Of a DNA stretch of 64,000 nt, positions 1 to 8,424 are shown in pieces (the first letter of the stretch is position 1; every line of letters begins with the position of its first letter). Origin of the DNA: Lachnospiraceae bacterium (lineage in GTDB: Bacteria > Bacillota > Clostridia > Lachnospirales > Lachnospiraceae); the NCBI GenBank assembly GCA_022483465.1, contig JAKVNF010000003.1, positions 818,501-882,500 on the forward strand. The letters are read 5' to 3'. The notes beneath the pieces are model-generated. The model searched no databases, was not told where the DNA came from, and was given only the letters and a program-made list of their open reading frames with translations. Position numbers and translations under genes: made by a program.

Positions 1-1855
1 CGTTCTGGTGGACAGCTACAAGAAGTGCACGGCGGATGAGAAGGTCTATCTGGACACCTACTTCGCCTCCGAGGTCTATCCGGTCCTGACCCCGATGGCA
101 GTGGACTCCTCCCGGCCCTTCCCGCTCATCCTGAACAAGAGCCTGAACCTGGGCGCGCTCTTAACCCGCAAGGAGAACGCGGGCCCCGGAATCTTAAGCC
201 ACACGAAGAAGGCAAGAAAGGCCTTAGACTCCGAGTCCGAGAACCTCGAGTTTGCCTGCGTGCAGGTGCCCGGCGTCCTGCCCCGGGTCATCACGCTCCC
301 CAAGGCTCCCGGTGCCACCGGCACAAGGATCCTGCTTTTGGAGACCCTGATCCGCGAAAACATGGACAAGCTCTTCCTGAACTACGACATCGTCTGTGCC
401 TTCCCGTTCCGCATCATGCGCAACGCCGACATGGACATCGATGAGGATGGAGCAGAGGACCTGCTTCGGGAGATCGAGAAACAGCTCAAGAAGAGAAAGC
501 GGGGCGACGCCATCCGCCTGGAGGTGGAGGAGGGCACGGACCCGCGCCTTGTCTCCATCCTGGAGGAGGAGCTGTCCCTGAACAAGAACGAGATCTTCTC
601 CATCGACGGCCCGCTGGATCTGACCTTTCTCTCCAAGGTGAGAAAACTCCCGGGATACGATGCCCTCCACGAGCACCGGTATCTGCCGCCGCAGGAGGTC
701 CCGGAGCTCCCCGCAGGGTGCGACATCTTTGCCCAAATCCGCAAGGGCGACATCTTCCTGCACCACCCCTACGAGACCTTCCAGCCGGTGGTGGACTTCA
801 TCGCCAATGCCGCGGTGGATCCGGACGTGCTCGCCATCAAGCAGACCCTGTACCGGGTCTCCGGCAACTCCCCGATCGTCGCCGCCCTCGCGAAGGCTGC
901 CGACAACGGCAAACAGGTGACCGTGCTCGTCGAGCTCAAGGCCCGGTTTGATGAGGAGAACAACATCGTCTGGGCCAGAATGCTGGAAAAGGCCGGCGCC
1001 CATGTCATCTACGGCCTGGTGGGCCTCAAGACCCACTCCAAGATCACCCTGGTGGTGCGCCGCGAAGAGGATGGAATCCGCCGCTATGTCCACCTGGCCA
1101 CCGGCAACTACAACGACATCACCGCAAAGCTCTACACCGACTGCGGCCTGATGACCTGCAAGGAGGCCTTCGGCGAGGACGCCACCGCCGTCTTCAACAT
1201 GCTCTCCGGCTACTCTGAGCCCCGCAGCTGGAACCGCCTGATCCTGGCACCCCTGTGGATGAAGGAGCGCTTCAAGGCCCTGATCGCCCGGGAGGCGGAG
1301 AATGCAAGGCAGGGAGAGCCCGCCCTCATTAAGGCGAAGATGAACTCCCTGTGCGATCCCGACATCATCGAGGCCCTGTACAAGGCCTCCGCTGCCGGCG
1401 TGAAGATCCAGCTCATCATCCGCGGCATCTGCTGCCTGAAGGTGGGGATCCCCGGGGTCTCCGAGAACATCACGGTGCGCTCCATCGTCGGAAACTTCCT
1501 CGAGCACTCCCGGATCTTCTACTTCGAGAACGCAGGAAAGCCTGAGATCTATGCGGGCTCTGCAGACTGGATGCCCAGAAACCTCGACCGCCGCGTGGAG
1601 ATCGTCTTCCCGCTGGAGGATGCCGAGGTCAAGAAGAAGGCGGAGCACATCTTGGACTTAGAGCTCGCCGATACCATGCAGGCCTCGATCCTGCAGCCCG
1701 ACGGAACCTACGAGAAGGTGGACCGCCGCGGCAAGGAAAAGATCAACTCCCAGCTCATCTTCTGCCAGGAGGCCGCCGAGGCCGCAAGGAAGGCCCGCCA
1801 GAGCACCCAGGACACGAGGCTCTTCGTCCCCGAGGAGCACGCCGAGGAGGAGTAA
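1..1855 (+). CDS. ppk1: Polyphosphate kinase 1, 5'-truncated by the window edge
   Basis: PPK1 transfers the gamma phosphate of ATP to polyphosphate, forming the phosphate storage polymer. The reading frame is already open at base 2 (codons GTT CTG GTG GAC), so the first roughly 100 residues lie outside the window; the visible part is about 615 residues and the family is near 700. Two phospholipase-D-like catalytic blocks are visible: LKTHSKI followed by YVHLATGNYND, and further on FLEHSRIFYF, carrying the two histidines expected for PPK1 (one is the autophosphorylated residue). The middle domain motif SEVYPVLTPMAVD is also typical. The C-terminus is a hydrophilic tail. A strong terminator follows 60 bases later, so it ends its transcription unit. 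Identification is secure; the start cannot be seen. Confidence 0.95.
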   Translation, partial: VLVDSYKKCTADEKVYLDTYFASEVYPVLTPMAVDSSRPFPLILNKSLNLGALLTRKENAGPGILSHTKKARKALDSESENLEFACVQVPGVLPRVITLPKAPGATGTRILLLETLIRENMDKLFLNYDIVCAFPFRIMRNADMDIDEDGAEDLLREIEKQLKKRKRGDAIRLEVEEGTDPRLVSILEEELSLNKNEIFSIDGPLDLTFLSKVRKLPGYDALHEHRYLPPQEVPELPAGCDIFAQIRKGDIFLHHPYETFQPVVDFIANAAVDPDVLAIKQTLYRVSGNSPIVAALAKAADNGKQVTVLVELKARFDEENNIVWARMLEKAGAHVIYGLVGLKTHSKITLVVRREEDGIRRYVHLATGNYNDITAKLYTDCGLMTCKEAFGEDATAVFNMLSGYSEPRSWNRLILAPLWMKERFKALIAREAENARQGEPALIKAKMNSLCDPDIIEALYKASAAGVKIQLIIRGICCLKVGIPGVSENITVRSIVGNFLEHSRIFYFENAGKPEIYAGSADWMPRNLDRRVEIVFPLEDAEVKKKAEHILDLELADTMQASILQPDGTYEKVDRRGKEKINSQLIFCQEAAEAARKARQSTQDTRLFVPEEHAEEE

Positions 1856-1916
1856 CCGGTAAGGGAAGCAACAGGCAGAGGCGGACAGAAAAAGTCCTCA
1901 CAACAGAACATCCAAC

Positions 1917-1967
1917 AAAAAGAAGCGGTGGGAAGCTGCAAGCGCAGTGCTCCCACCGCTTCTTTTT
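1917..1967 (+). terminator. Rho-independent terminator of ppk1
   Basis: A 17-bp perfect inverted repeat (1917-1933 with 1951-1967, core GAAGCGGTGGGA/TCCCACCGCTTC) ends in TTTTT. The A-run on the other arm makes it potentially bidirectional. Confidence 0.9.
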
Positions 1968-2513
1968 GCGTGGAAGAAGACAGGGCAAGACCAAACGCTG
2001 CTGAGAAAGGCAGGAATACAGCAGGAGAGGGGCAGCGGAAGAGAGGAGGGAAAAGGAAGGAGATGGTGGACAGGGAGGGGAGAGAGAAAGGAGGATATGC
2101 AGCAGAAGAGGAAAGACAGGGAAGCCGGAGAATGAGGGAAGGGCACAGGGTAGAAGAACAGGGAGGGAAGGGAGCAGAGGCATGAGATGACTTGTTTGGT
2201 CAAATTTTTTGATCAAAACAGTCAAGCAATAATGGCATCGCGGGCCAGGAATAAAGCCGAGGCATCGACGCAGGCACGCTCCGGATCCTCCGCATGGGGA
2301 TGCGGAAAGGGCCGGCTGAGGGGACTGCAGCCTGGAAGCGTAGGGAAAAGAGTTCAGGACGGTTCCTGGATGCTGCATCAAAAGAACGGCGGAACACCGG
2401 GAAATCTATCACAATTTCAGCAGAAGAAAATCATATGGCAGGGACATAATGTGGAATATCTGCTCAAATACATTGCATATATTGTCATCTGGACGGGTAT
2501 TTCATTTTCTATA
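1968..2513. other. Non-coding gap with a purine-rich tract
   Basis: No convincing gene is seen between the ppk1 terminator and the insertion sequence. From about 1975 to 2185 the plus strand is almost entirely G and A (runs such as GGGAGGGGAGAGAGAAAGGAGG), after which the composition becomes ordinary. A short inverted repeat (TTTGGTCAAA/TTTGATCAAA) lies at about 2196-2219. Small open frames here have no ribosome site and the low-complexity Glu/Arg/Gly content expected from the base bias, so they are not called. Confidence 0.5.
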
Positions 2514-2530
2514 CTGGAGAGTTGAAAGTT
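2514..2530 (+). repeat. Left terminal inverted repeat of the IS
   Basis: CTGGAGAGTTGAAAGTT, the exact reverse complement of 4672-4688. Confidence 0.9.
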
Positions 2531-2620
2531 TGACTTGAAAAAGCGCAAACGTCTCCAGCTCTTTTAAAAGTAGTGTTATTGCTTCTATTGTAAAAGCTAA
2601 GTTATTGCTTGCTTTTTCGC

Positions 2621-4063
2621 CTATGAGACCAGGTCTTCATCCGAATAGTGGGCCTGCAGTGCAGAAATATACCGGGTTAGGAAGGACTCCGGCCTCGAGA
2701 GCAAACTGCCCAAAAATGTGTGGCGCAGATAGTACAACAACGTAGCTTCTGAGATGTACCCATCTCTCTGTGTCCTCACATACCGGAAGTCCTGTATCTT
2801 CCTGACGTCCTGGATCCGATACGTCATCAGCTGAACAAGCCCCATGGCGATCTCTGCAAACAGAACGAAGCGCTCTATCGCGTCGACGGTATTCAGGATC
2901 TTCTTCTGCGCTGCCGGATCCTTTACATGGCTGAGACGATCAGGCTCATCTTTCTTCTTGAAGTGGTTGAGCTTCGCAATGCTTCTGGTCCAGAAGTGGT
3001 ACCCGAAGCCTCCAAAGCGTTGCTTGAATTCGCGGAAGAATTCTTCAATCGAAAATCTGTATGCGTACAGTGTAATGATGAGATTGGGCGCATACTTTTC
3101 GGTGCATACAAGGATTCCCCGCTTGGGGCCTCCATCATCTTCGTACTCTACGAGGACAAAGCGGAGCTCCTGGTAAAGCTTTGTTCCCCAGAGAAGATCC
3201 AGATACATATGGCGCACGGTCCGTTTTCTCCCGTAAAGGTACATGACCTCGGTCTCGAAATGACTTTTCTTCGAATCAAACAGGTCGTTCAGTTTGACGG
3301 GTGTTCCCTTCTTACGGGGGCGGCCGCGGGTTTTCCGGAGTGTCGGGATTGGCTGGCGGTAAGCGATGACATTCCTCTTTGCTTTGGTGATGATGGCAAT
3401 CCGATTGCCTCCATCTGACGAGTTCAGCTCATTCATCGCGCTGATGGCAGGTACAGTCAGGAAGTAACGGTCCAGGATCAGAAAGCTTCTTCCCAGTGTC
3501 CTGGCGGCATCATAAGCGTTACGGATGATCTGAACCACATGGCTTTCTGCACTGATGCCGCTGTTCTCCCAGCCTGCAGCATCTCGAAGTCCGTCCTGAA
3601 TGCTCATGTGGAGTGGCAGGCACAGGTGATGCTGTTTGGTGCCAATGAGGACGCCGATGGCGCCAAACATGTGGCCGAAGAGGTACTCTCCCTTGGAGGA
3701 ATCTTCCGACTCCTGATGAAGCTTCTTTACTCCCGGCATGTATCTTGCTTCCTTGGACTGCTTGACTCCACCACCTATGAGAATCGTACGGCCGTCTGCC
3801 AGGAGAAAGTTTGCCGAGTCACGGACAAAACGATACCACGCCAGCCTCACCATCTGCGTCTGATAGGCTGATGAATGGAAAAAGTGGATAAGCGTGTCGT
3901 AGCATCCATGGTTCAGTGACAAAGCCCGGATGGTTGAAGTTACTCCGAGGTGATCCTCCCTCAGGATAAACATGAGGATGACAAGGACGAACCAGCGGAA
4001 AGCCCTCTCCTTGAAGAAGCAGGAGCGGAACGACTGCAGCGACTTTTCCAGATATTCGGCCAT
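2621..4063 (-). CDS. DDE transposase of the IS (probably inactive)
   Basis: A 480-residue transposase of the IS4-like DDE superfamily. The second catalytic Asp is seen in FLILDRYFL (about residue 200) and the glutamate in the YREK-like helix IEEFFREFKQRFGG (about residue 345). The segment ILIGGGVKQSKEA followed by YMPGVKKLHQESE, FGHMFG corresponds to the block where relatives, as I recall them, read GDGVKQSKE; here the expected first Asp is Gly (codon GGT, one transition from GAT). No clear ribosome site precedes the ATG; the gene starts 50 bases after the end of the upstream small gene and may be translationally linked to it. Family call is good; loss of activity is inference from the missing Asp. 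Confidence 0.85.
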   Translation of the reverse strand: MAEYLEKSLQSFRSCFFKERAFRWFVLVILMFILREDHLGVTSTIRALSLNHGCYDTLIHFFHSSAYQTQMVRLAWYRFVRDSANFLLADGRTILIGGGVKQSKEARYMPGVKKLHQESEDSSKGEYLFGHMFGAIGVLIGTKQHHLCLPLHMSIQDGLRDAAGWENSGISAESHVVQIIRNAYDAARTLGRSFLILDRYFLTVPAISAMNELNSSDGGNRIAIITKAKRNVIAYRQPIPTLRKTRGRPRKKGTPVKLNDLFDSKKSHFETEVMYLYGRKRTVRHMYLDLLWGTKLYQELRFVLVEYEDDGGPKRGILVCTEKYAPNLIITLYAYRFSIEEFFREFKQRFGGFGYHFWTRSIAKLNHFKKKDEPDRLSHVKDPAAQKKILNTVDAIERFVLFAEIAMGLVQLMTYRIQDVRKIQDFRYVRTQRDGYISEATLLYYLRHTFLGSLLSRPESFLTRYISALQAHYSDEDLVS

Positions 4064-4113
4064 GAGTTGTCAGCCGCGTGGCACAAACCCTGGAGAGCAA
4101 TGCTTTTCTAGTG

Positions 4114-4560
4114 TCAATGGTACTTTCTGAAAAAGGACTCCAGATCAGCCTTGAACTTCACAACTTCTGCACGGTATGCGTCTGCCTGACTTCGAGCCTT
4201 TGCCAGTTCCGCCTGTGTTTCAAGAAGCTGACGTCGGCATTCCTCATATTGATAGCGGAGATCATCAGAGTTTTGTGAACCTGATCCAGAGGCCTTTGGT
4301 GCTGATGAAGCAGTGGTAACTGCAACAGTAGTGCTGTCTGGCTGGACTTTGCGCTTTCTGCCTCTTCCGGAGGTAGGAATGATTTCGCCTGTATCCGGGT
4401 CGAGTTTGCCAATCAGTTTACGCTTCGAGCGAGGCTGTTTGATGTCCTTACGCCAATAGCTTACATTGTCATAAACATACGTTGTTCCATTTTTGGTTTT
4501 TTTGTAAATATAGCCCACGCGGCACCTACATAGTGGTATTGTATCATATTCACTATTCAT
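4114..4560 (-). CDS. Small IS-encoded accessory protein with C-terminal coiled coil
   Basis: A 148-residue protein. Its N-terminal part (KKTKNGTTYVYDNVSYW, then KRKLIGKLDPDTGEIIPT) resembles the N-terminal module found at the start of many single-chain DDE transposases, including the transposase at 62380 in this window. It is followed by a Ser/Ala/Thr-rich linker and a coiled coil (about residues 100-145, ELAKARSQADAYRAEVVKFK). It lies upstream of the transposase on the same strand inside the same terminal repeats. The ATG at 4560 has no visible ribosome site; a GTG at 4518 directly before the conserved part is an alternative start. I infer a DNA-binding or regulatory partner of the transposase. 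Confidence 0.65.
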   Translation of the reverse strand: MNSEYDTIPLCRCRVGYIYKKTKNGTTYVYDNVSYWRKDIKQPRSKRKLIGKLDPDTGEIIPTSGRGRKRKVQPDSTTVAVTTASSAPKASGSGSQNSDDLRYQYEECRRQLLETQAELAKARSQADAYRAEVVKFKADLESFFRKYH

Positions 4561-4603
4561 AGCGCTACTACAAAATAGTGACCATTAGTCATTCATTTAC
4601 CAC

Positions 4604-4609
4604 TATAAT
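4604..4609 (+). promoter_or_regulatory. Possible outward-facing -10 box in the IS right end
   Basis: A perfect TATAAT lies about 80 bases inside the right end of the IS, pointing into the sortase/pilin genes. No good -35 box is seen at the expected distance, so this is weak. Confidence 0.25.
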
Positions 4610-5640
4610 TGTACCATCCGCGTGTCTATTTGTCGTCAAAATGGAGTTGCTTTATTCACTTACAAAGGGAGAACTTTCAACTCTCCAGGAATAATAGAAA
4701 GAAAAAGAAGAGTTCGAACATTATCAACCTCATTCTTATTCTGGTTTTGCTTGCAGGAATCTCCTTGATGCTGTATCCCTCTGTTTCAGACTGGTGGAAT
4801 TCCTACCATCAGACAAGAGCGGTCGCAAGCTACGTGGAGAAGACAGCGGATATGACGTCGGAGGAAAATGACCAGATATTTGCTGCCGCACAGGAATACA
4901 ACAAACGACTGGCTACATCCAAGCAGGACTATGAGCTGACCAAGGAGCAGGAGAAAGAGTATTACAGCCTCCTGGATGTCACCGGTACCGGAATCATGGG
5001 ATACATCAAGATCCCGGAGATCAACGTGGAGCTTCCGATCTACCATGGAACCTCTGATACTGTTCTGGAGATAGCGGTAGGCCATATCGAGTGGTCCTCC
5101 CTCCCCGTAGGAGGAGAGAGCACCCACGCAGTGCTCTCCGGTCACCGCGGCCTTCCGTCTGCAAAGCTCTTTACGGACCTCGTGGACCTCAAGGAAGGTG
5201 ACACCTTCACCCTGAACATCCTGGACCGGACACTGACCTATGAAGTGGATCAGATTCGCACGGTCCTCCCGAATGAGCTGGGAGATCTCCAGATCACAGA
5301 CGGAAAGGACTACTGTACCCTGGTCACCTGTACCCCCTACAGCGTCAATACCCACAGGCTTCTGGTCCGCGGGCACCGCATTGCGAATGCTGCCGACAAC
5401 GTTCGTGTGGTGGAAGAGGCAAGGAAAGTAGATCCTGTAATGGTGGCACCGTTTATCGGGGCATTCATCGCTATCGTTCTGCTGATCTGGCTGTTTACGA
5501 GCACCCATTCCTCAAAGAAGGATCGGGAGTTCATGGAGGAGTTCCGGAAACTTGCCATAGGAACTGACAGGGATGAGAATGAGAGCGATTTGGCATCGTC
5601 CGAACCTGACGATGCTGTTCGCAAGGAGGGAGGGAAGTGA
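4609..5640 (+). CDS. Class C-type (pilin) sortase with IS-altered 5' end
   Basis: Sortases cleave an LPXTG-type signal and link surface proteins or pilin subunits. The frame has a transmembrane segment (SNIINLILILVLLAGISLML), a sortase domain with the catalytic His in VLSGHRG, the catalytic Cys in TLVTCTPY and the Arg in RLLVRGHRI, then a second C-terminal membrane segment (APFIGAFIAIVLLIWLF). Two membrane segments around the domain are typical of pilin-polymerising class C enzymes. The frame runs back through the IS end (4689 is the junction) to a TTG at 4609, with no ribosome site; the native start appears to have been removed or displaced by the IS. The pilin gene follows one base after the stop. 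Function is secure; expression and true start are uncertain. Confidence 0.85.
   Translation: MYHPRVYLSSKWSCFIHLQRENFQLSRNNRKKKKSSNIINLILILVLLAGISLMLYPSVSDWWNSYHQTRAVASYVEKTADMTSEENDQIFAAAQEYNKRLATSKQDYELTKEQEKEYYSLLDVTGTGIMGYIKIPEINVELPIYHGTSDTVLEIAVGHIEWSSLPVGGESTHAVLSGHRGLPSAKLFTDLVDLKEGDTFTLNILDRTLTYEVDQIRTVLPNELGDLQITDGKDYCTLVTCTPYSVNTHRLLVRGHRIANAADNVRVVEEARKVDPVMVAPFIGAFIAIVLLIWLFTSTHSSKKDREFMEEFRKLAIGTDRDENESDLASSEPDDAVRKEGGK
4672..4688 (+). repeat. Right terminal inverted repeat of the IS
   Basis: AACTTTCAACTCTCCAG, the exact reverse complement of 2514-2530. Confidence 0.9.
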
Positions 5641-5641
5641 A

Positions 5642-6802
5642 GTGAAAAATAGCAGGCCATTATCCATACCCCATCTATTGATGACACTTGTGCTGCTGCT
5701 TGTCCTATCCTGGAATGGGGGAATTCCCTCCGTTGCAGCACAGAGTAAGACGGGCAGCATCACCGTCCAGTATGAGGTACCAGGCACGGCAGTTCACCTG
5801 TACCGGGTGGGAGACCTTATAGACGGCACAACCTGCAGAAAGACCGAGAAGTTTGCAAAGTATGCTGTGGAGATCAATCATCTCGATGATACAGCCTTTG
5901 CAGATCTCGGAGGAACGCTAGCAGCCTATGTGCGTGCGGACAGCATCCAGCCGGATGCCTCCGCAAAGATCGAGAGCGGCGCTGCCTCCTTTCAAGGGCT
6001 GTCCTACGGTCTCTATCTGATCATCGCCGACAACGCGGATTATAACGGCTATCATTACTACGCCGCTCCTGCGCTGATCTATGTTCCCTACATCGACAAG
6101 GACGGAACCGCAGTCACCGATGGCACCGCAGCGCTCAAGTACACGAAGGAGAAGATCCCGGAGGAAACCCCTCCGACTCCTCCGACAACACCCCCAACGA
6201 CGCCGCCAACTACACCGCCAACTACGCCTCCCGCAAAGCCGGTCTATAAGAGCGTCTCTGTCTACAAGGTCTGGCAGGACTCTCAAAATTCAGATGGCAG
6301 CCGTCCCGCCAGCATCACAGTGCAGCTGATTCGGGATAGCGCGGTAATCGATACGCGGGAATTAAGTGACGGCAACAACTGGATGACCCAGTGGAATGAT
6401 CTCCCCGCAGGCCACAGCTATACCGTTGCAGAGGCGAATACTCCCTCCGGCTACACGGTGAGCATGGCACAGTCCGGGAACAACTTTGTGATCACAAATA
6501 CCCATACGCCGCCGGCGACACCGCCTAAGAAAGAGGAGACCCCTCCTGGGGGAAATACTCCGCCTACAGGCTCCAGTGAGACGCCGCCCGAGGGATCCAC
6601 AGATTCCAGGGATTCTGATGTCATGGGTGCCAACAGAGGTCGGTCCGGCTCCGGTTCCGAGGGACCTGGGGGAGATGTCCATGGCGCCAACAGAGACCGC
6701 ATCCCGCAGACCGGTGCACAGTGGTGGATCGTGATCTACACGGCATCCTGCGGATTGTTCTGCCTTGTCATCGGTCTCTGGAGGAGACAGAAGGCGGACT
6801 GA
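5642..6802 (+). CDS. Sortase-anchored pilin/adhesin with Cna_B domain
   Basis: A 386-residue surface protein. The GTG start at 5642 is chosen because it follows AAGGAGGGAGGGA closely and begins a clean signal peptide (basic start, then LLMTLVLLLVLSW, cleavage near SVAAQ). Two SpaA/Cna-like beta domains follow: an N-terminal one with SFQGLSYGLYLI and a second with VSVYKVWQDSQNSDGSRPASITVQLI (split motif KVW ... VAE ... ITNTH, the residues expected to make an internal isopeptide bond). They are joined by a PTTPPTTPP linker. A Pro/Gly-rich stalk containing the repeated motif DVMGANR / DVHGANR leads to the sorting signal IPQTG, a membrane helix and a basic tail (RRQKAD). IPQTG is an LPXTG variant. 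It is the likely substrate of the flanking sortases. Confidence 0.9.
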   Translation: MKNSRPLSIPHLLMTLVLLLVLSWNGGIPSVAAQSKTGSITVQYEVPGTAVHLYRVGDLIDGTTCRKTEKFAKYAVEINHLDDTAFADLGGTLAAYVRADSIQPDASAKIESGAASFQGLSYGLYLIIADNADYNGYHYYAAPALIYVPYIDKDGTAVTDGTAALKYTKEKIPEETPPTPPTTPPTTPPTTPPTTPPAKPVYKSVSVYKVWQDSQNSDGSRPASITVQLIRDSAVIDTRELSDGNNWMTQWNDLPAGHSYTVAEANTPSGYTVSMAQSGNNFVITNTHTPPATPPKKEETPPGGNTPPTGSSETPPEGSTDSRDSDVMGANRGRSGSGSEGPGGDVHGANRDRIPQTGAQWWIVIYTASCGLFCLVIGLWRRQKAD

Positions 6803-7031
6803 TCGCAGCTTCATCAAAGAAACGACAGCATACTGGAACTGCACTTGCAGGAAAGGGAATGCACACACGCATTTACTTTTTCTGGAGCAGCAGTTCCAGT
6901 TTGTGATACCAGGAGATCTCCCCGTGCGGCTGCCATTCCCTGAGAATGATCAGACACACAGGGACAGCGGCAGCAGAAAGAGGCAGGAACGAACGGTGCA
7001 GAGGAAAGAAGACAGCAATAACAAGGGAAAA

Positions 7032-7976
7032 ATGAAGGAAGATGCCGAGGAAGAGAGCAGCAGATCCTCTGACTCCAGAGACAATGCCGCTGGGAATGCT
7101 GACAGTGCGGATCGGAATGTCTCCAACGGGTCGCAGCGCGGAAAGGAAAGCGGCGATCCGTCTCCGCTCTGCAGCAAAGAGGAAAATGAAAAGGTATTGC
7201 TTTCCACAAGCAGCGCCAAAGAGGAAATCCCCCGCAGAAGCCATAAAAAGAGACAAGGGCAAGGGGGCCGGCATAGAGGAAGCGTCTGGATTCTTCTCGG
7301 GATCCTGCTGATCTCTGCGGCGCTTTGCATGACAGCCTACAACCTTCTGGAAGAGCGGCGCGCCGATGCAGCGATCGATCAGGCAGCCTCTGCACTCGAT
7401 GCTTATTACGAGGAGCAGGCATCCACAGAGAGCGGGGGCAGCGAGGATTCGGAAGCTCCCGTGGATTCGGAAAAAGAGGCAGAGGAGCGAAAGGAACTGG
7501 AGGAGCTCCTGGCAGACCGGGACATGCCGACGGTCACAATCGACGGGGAGGAGTATATCGGCGAACTCTCGGTTCCAAGCCTGAACCTGAAGCTCCCGAT
7601 CCTTGCAGAGTACGCATATGAAAAGCTGAACATCGCCCCCTGCCGCTACAGCGGAACGGTCTATCGAAATGACATGGTCCTCGCAGGGCACAACTACGCC
7701 CGCCACTTCAGCCCCCTGCGTTACCTTGCGCCCGGCGCAGAGATTGACTTTACGGATGCGGAGCACAACCGGTATCAGTATGAAATCACAAGTATTGAGA
7801 TCCTCCAGCCCACTCAGCTCAATGTGCTGCTGGATAAGGATGACGGAGACTGGGACCTCTCCCTGTTTACCTGCTCGATTGGCGGAAGGACAAGGCACGT
7901 GATCCGCTGCAGCAGAATCGAGCAGTCGGCCGGAGAAGAGAGTTCCGGGCAGGAAGTTACGGACACGGAAGACTGA
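7032..7976 (+). CDS. Second sortase of the pilin locus
   Basis: A 314-residue sortase with one N-terminal membrane segment (VWILLGILLISAALCMTAYNLL) after a long, charged, probably cytoplasmic leader rich in Ser/Asp/Glu. The catalytic His is in LAGHNYARHF and the Cys/Arg pair in LFTCSIGGRTRHVIRC. It lacks the second C-terminal membrane helix seen in the first sortase, so it may be the enzyme that attaches the finished polymer to the cell wall rather than the polymerase. The frame is open further upstream (to about 6765), but ATG 7032 is the first start with a fair ribosome site (AAGGGA) and gives a sensible N-terminus. It lies 229 bases after the pilin gene. Confidence 0.82.
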   Translation: MKEDAEEESSRSSDSRDNAAGNADSADRNVSNGSQRGKESGDPSPLCSKEENEKVLLSTSSAKEEIPRRSHKKRQGQGGRHRGSVWILLGILLISAALCMTAYNLLEERRADAAIDQAASALDAYYEEQASTESGGSEDSEAPVDSEKEAEERKELEELLADRDMPTVTIDGEEYIGELSVPSLNLKLPILAEYAYEKLNIAPCRYSGTVYRNDMVLAGHNYARHFSPLRYLAPGAEIDFTDAEHNRYQYEITSIEILQPTQLNVLLDKDDGDWDLSLFTCSIGGRTRHVIRCSRIEQSAGEESSGQEVTDTED

Positions 7977-8010
7977 CACAGCAGAAAATCAAGGAAAGAG
8001 GAATTCTTAC

Positions 8011-8424
8011 ATGGAAATCGATGAGAAGAAACTGCGGAAATTAAACCGAGAGCAGCTGCTCGAACTCTTGTTGGAGATGAGTGAAGAGAAAGACAGGCTC
8101 CAGGAACAGCTCGATACCACCCGGGCAGCACTGGAAAAGCGTGATACCATCATGAAAGATGCCGGCAGCATCGCAGATGTCGCTGCAAAGATCACCGGAA
8201 TTCTGGATAAGGCACAGGAGACTGCAGATCTCTACCTGGAGAGCGTAAAAAAGGCCTATCCGCTCCCGGACCCGGATCCCGCTGACTGGGACAAAAATGA
8301 GGACACAGAGGAAGATCTCAAGGAGCCGAATGATGATCTTGCACACTGGGAAGGAGATGCTGCTTCAAAGGTGACAGAGGGGGCACTCAATAAGCAGGAA
8401 GAGGAGCCTTCTAATACAGATTAA
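8011..8424 (+). CDS. Small acidic coiled-coil protein of the pilin locus
   Basis: A 137-residue soluble protein, not assigned to a named family. Residues 1-50 form a charged coiled coil (KLRKLNREQLLELLLEMSEEKDRL), followed by an amphipathic segment (SIADVAAKITGILDKAQETADLYLESVK) and an acidic, Pro/Asp-rich disordered tail. It starts 35 bases after the second sortase with GGAAAGAGG upstream, so it probably belongs to the same operon. Similar short coiled-coil proteins accompany sortase genes in related Clostridia to my recollection, but no function is known to me. Confidence 0.7.
   Translation: MEIDEKKLRKLNREQLLELLLEMSEEKDRLQEQLDTTRAALEKRDTIMKDAGSIADVAAKITGILDKAQETADLYLESVKKAYPLPDPDPADWDKNEDTEEDLKEPNDDLAHWEGDAASKVTEGALNKQEEEPSNTD

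Larger units (their letters stand above)
2514..4688 (-). mobile_element. Complete insertion sequence, IS4-like DDE type, two genes
   Basis: The element is 2,175 bp with perfect 17-bp terminal inverted repeats (2514-2530 and 4672-4688). It encodes, on the minus strand, a small coiled-coil protein (4114-4560) followed by a DDE transposase (2621-4063). GC content is lower than that of its neighbours. No matching direct target repeat is obvious: the left flank reads ...TTTTCTATA and the right flank GAATAATAG..., so the exact insertion edges may differ by a few bases or the duplication has decayed. The right end abuts the 5' end of the sortase gene. Confidence 0.85.

Noticed and set aside
2187-2513. 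Open frame ending in a hydrophobic stretch (EYLLKYIAYIVIW) just left of the IS, as the missing 5' end of the sortase gene
   Set aside because: It has no ribosome site, its first half is low-complexity, and it does not resemble a sortase N-terminus.
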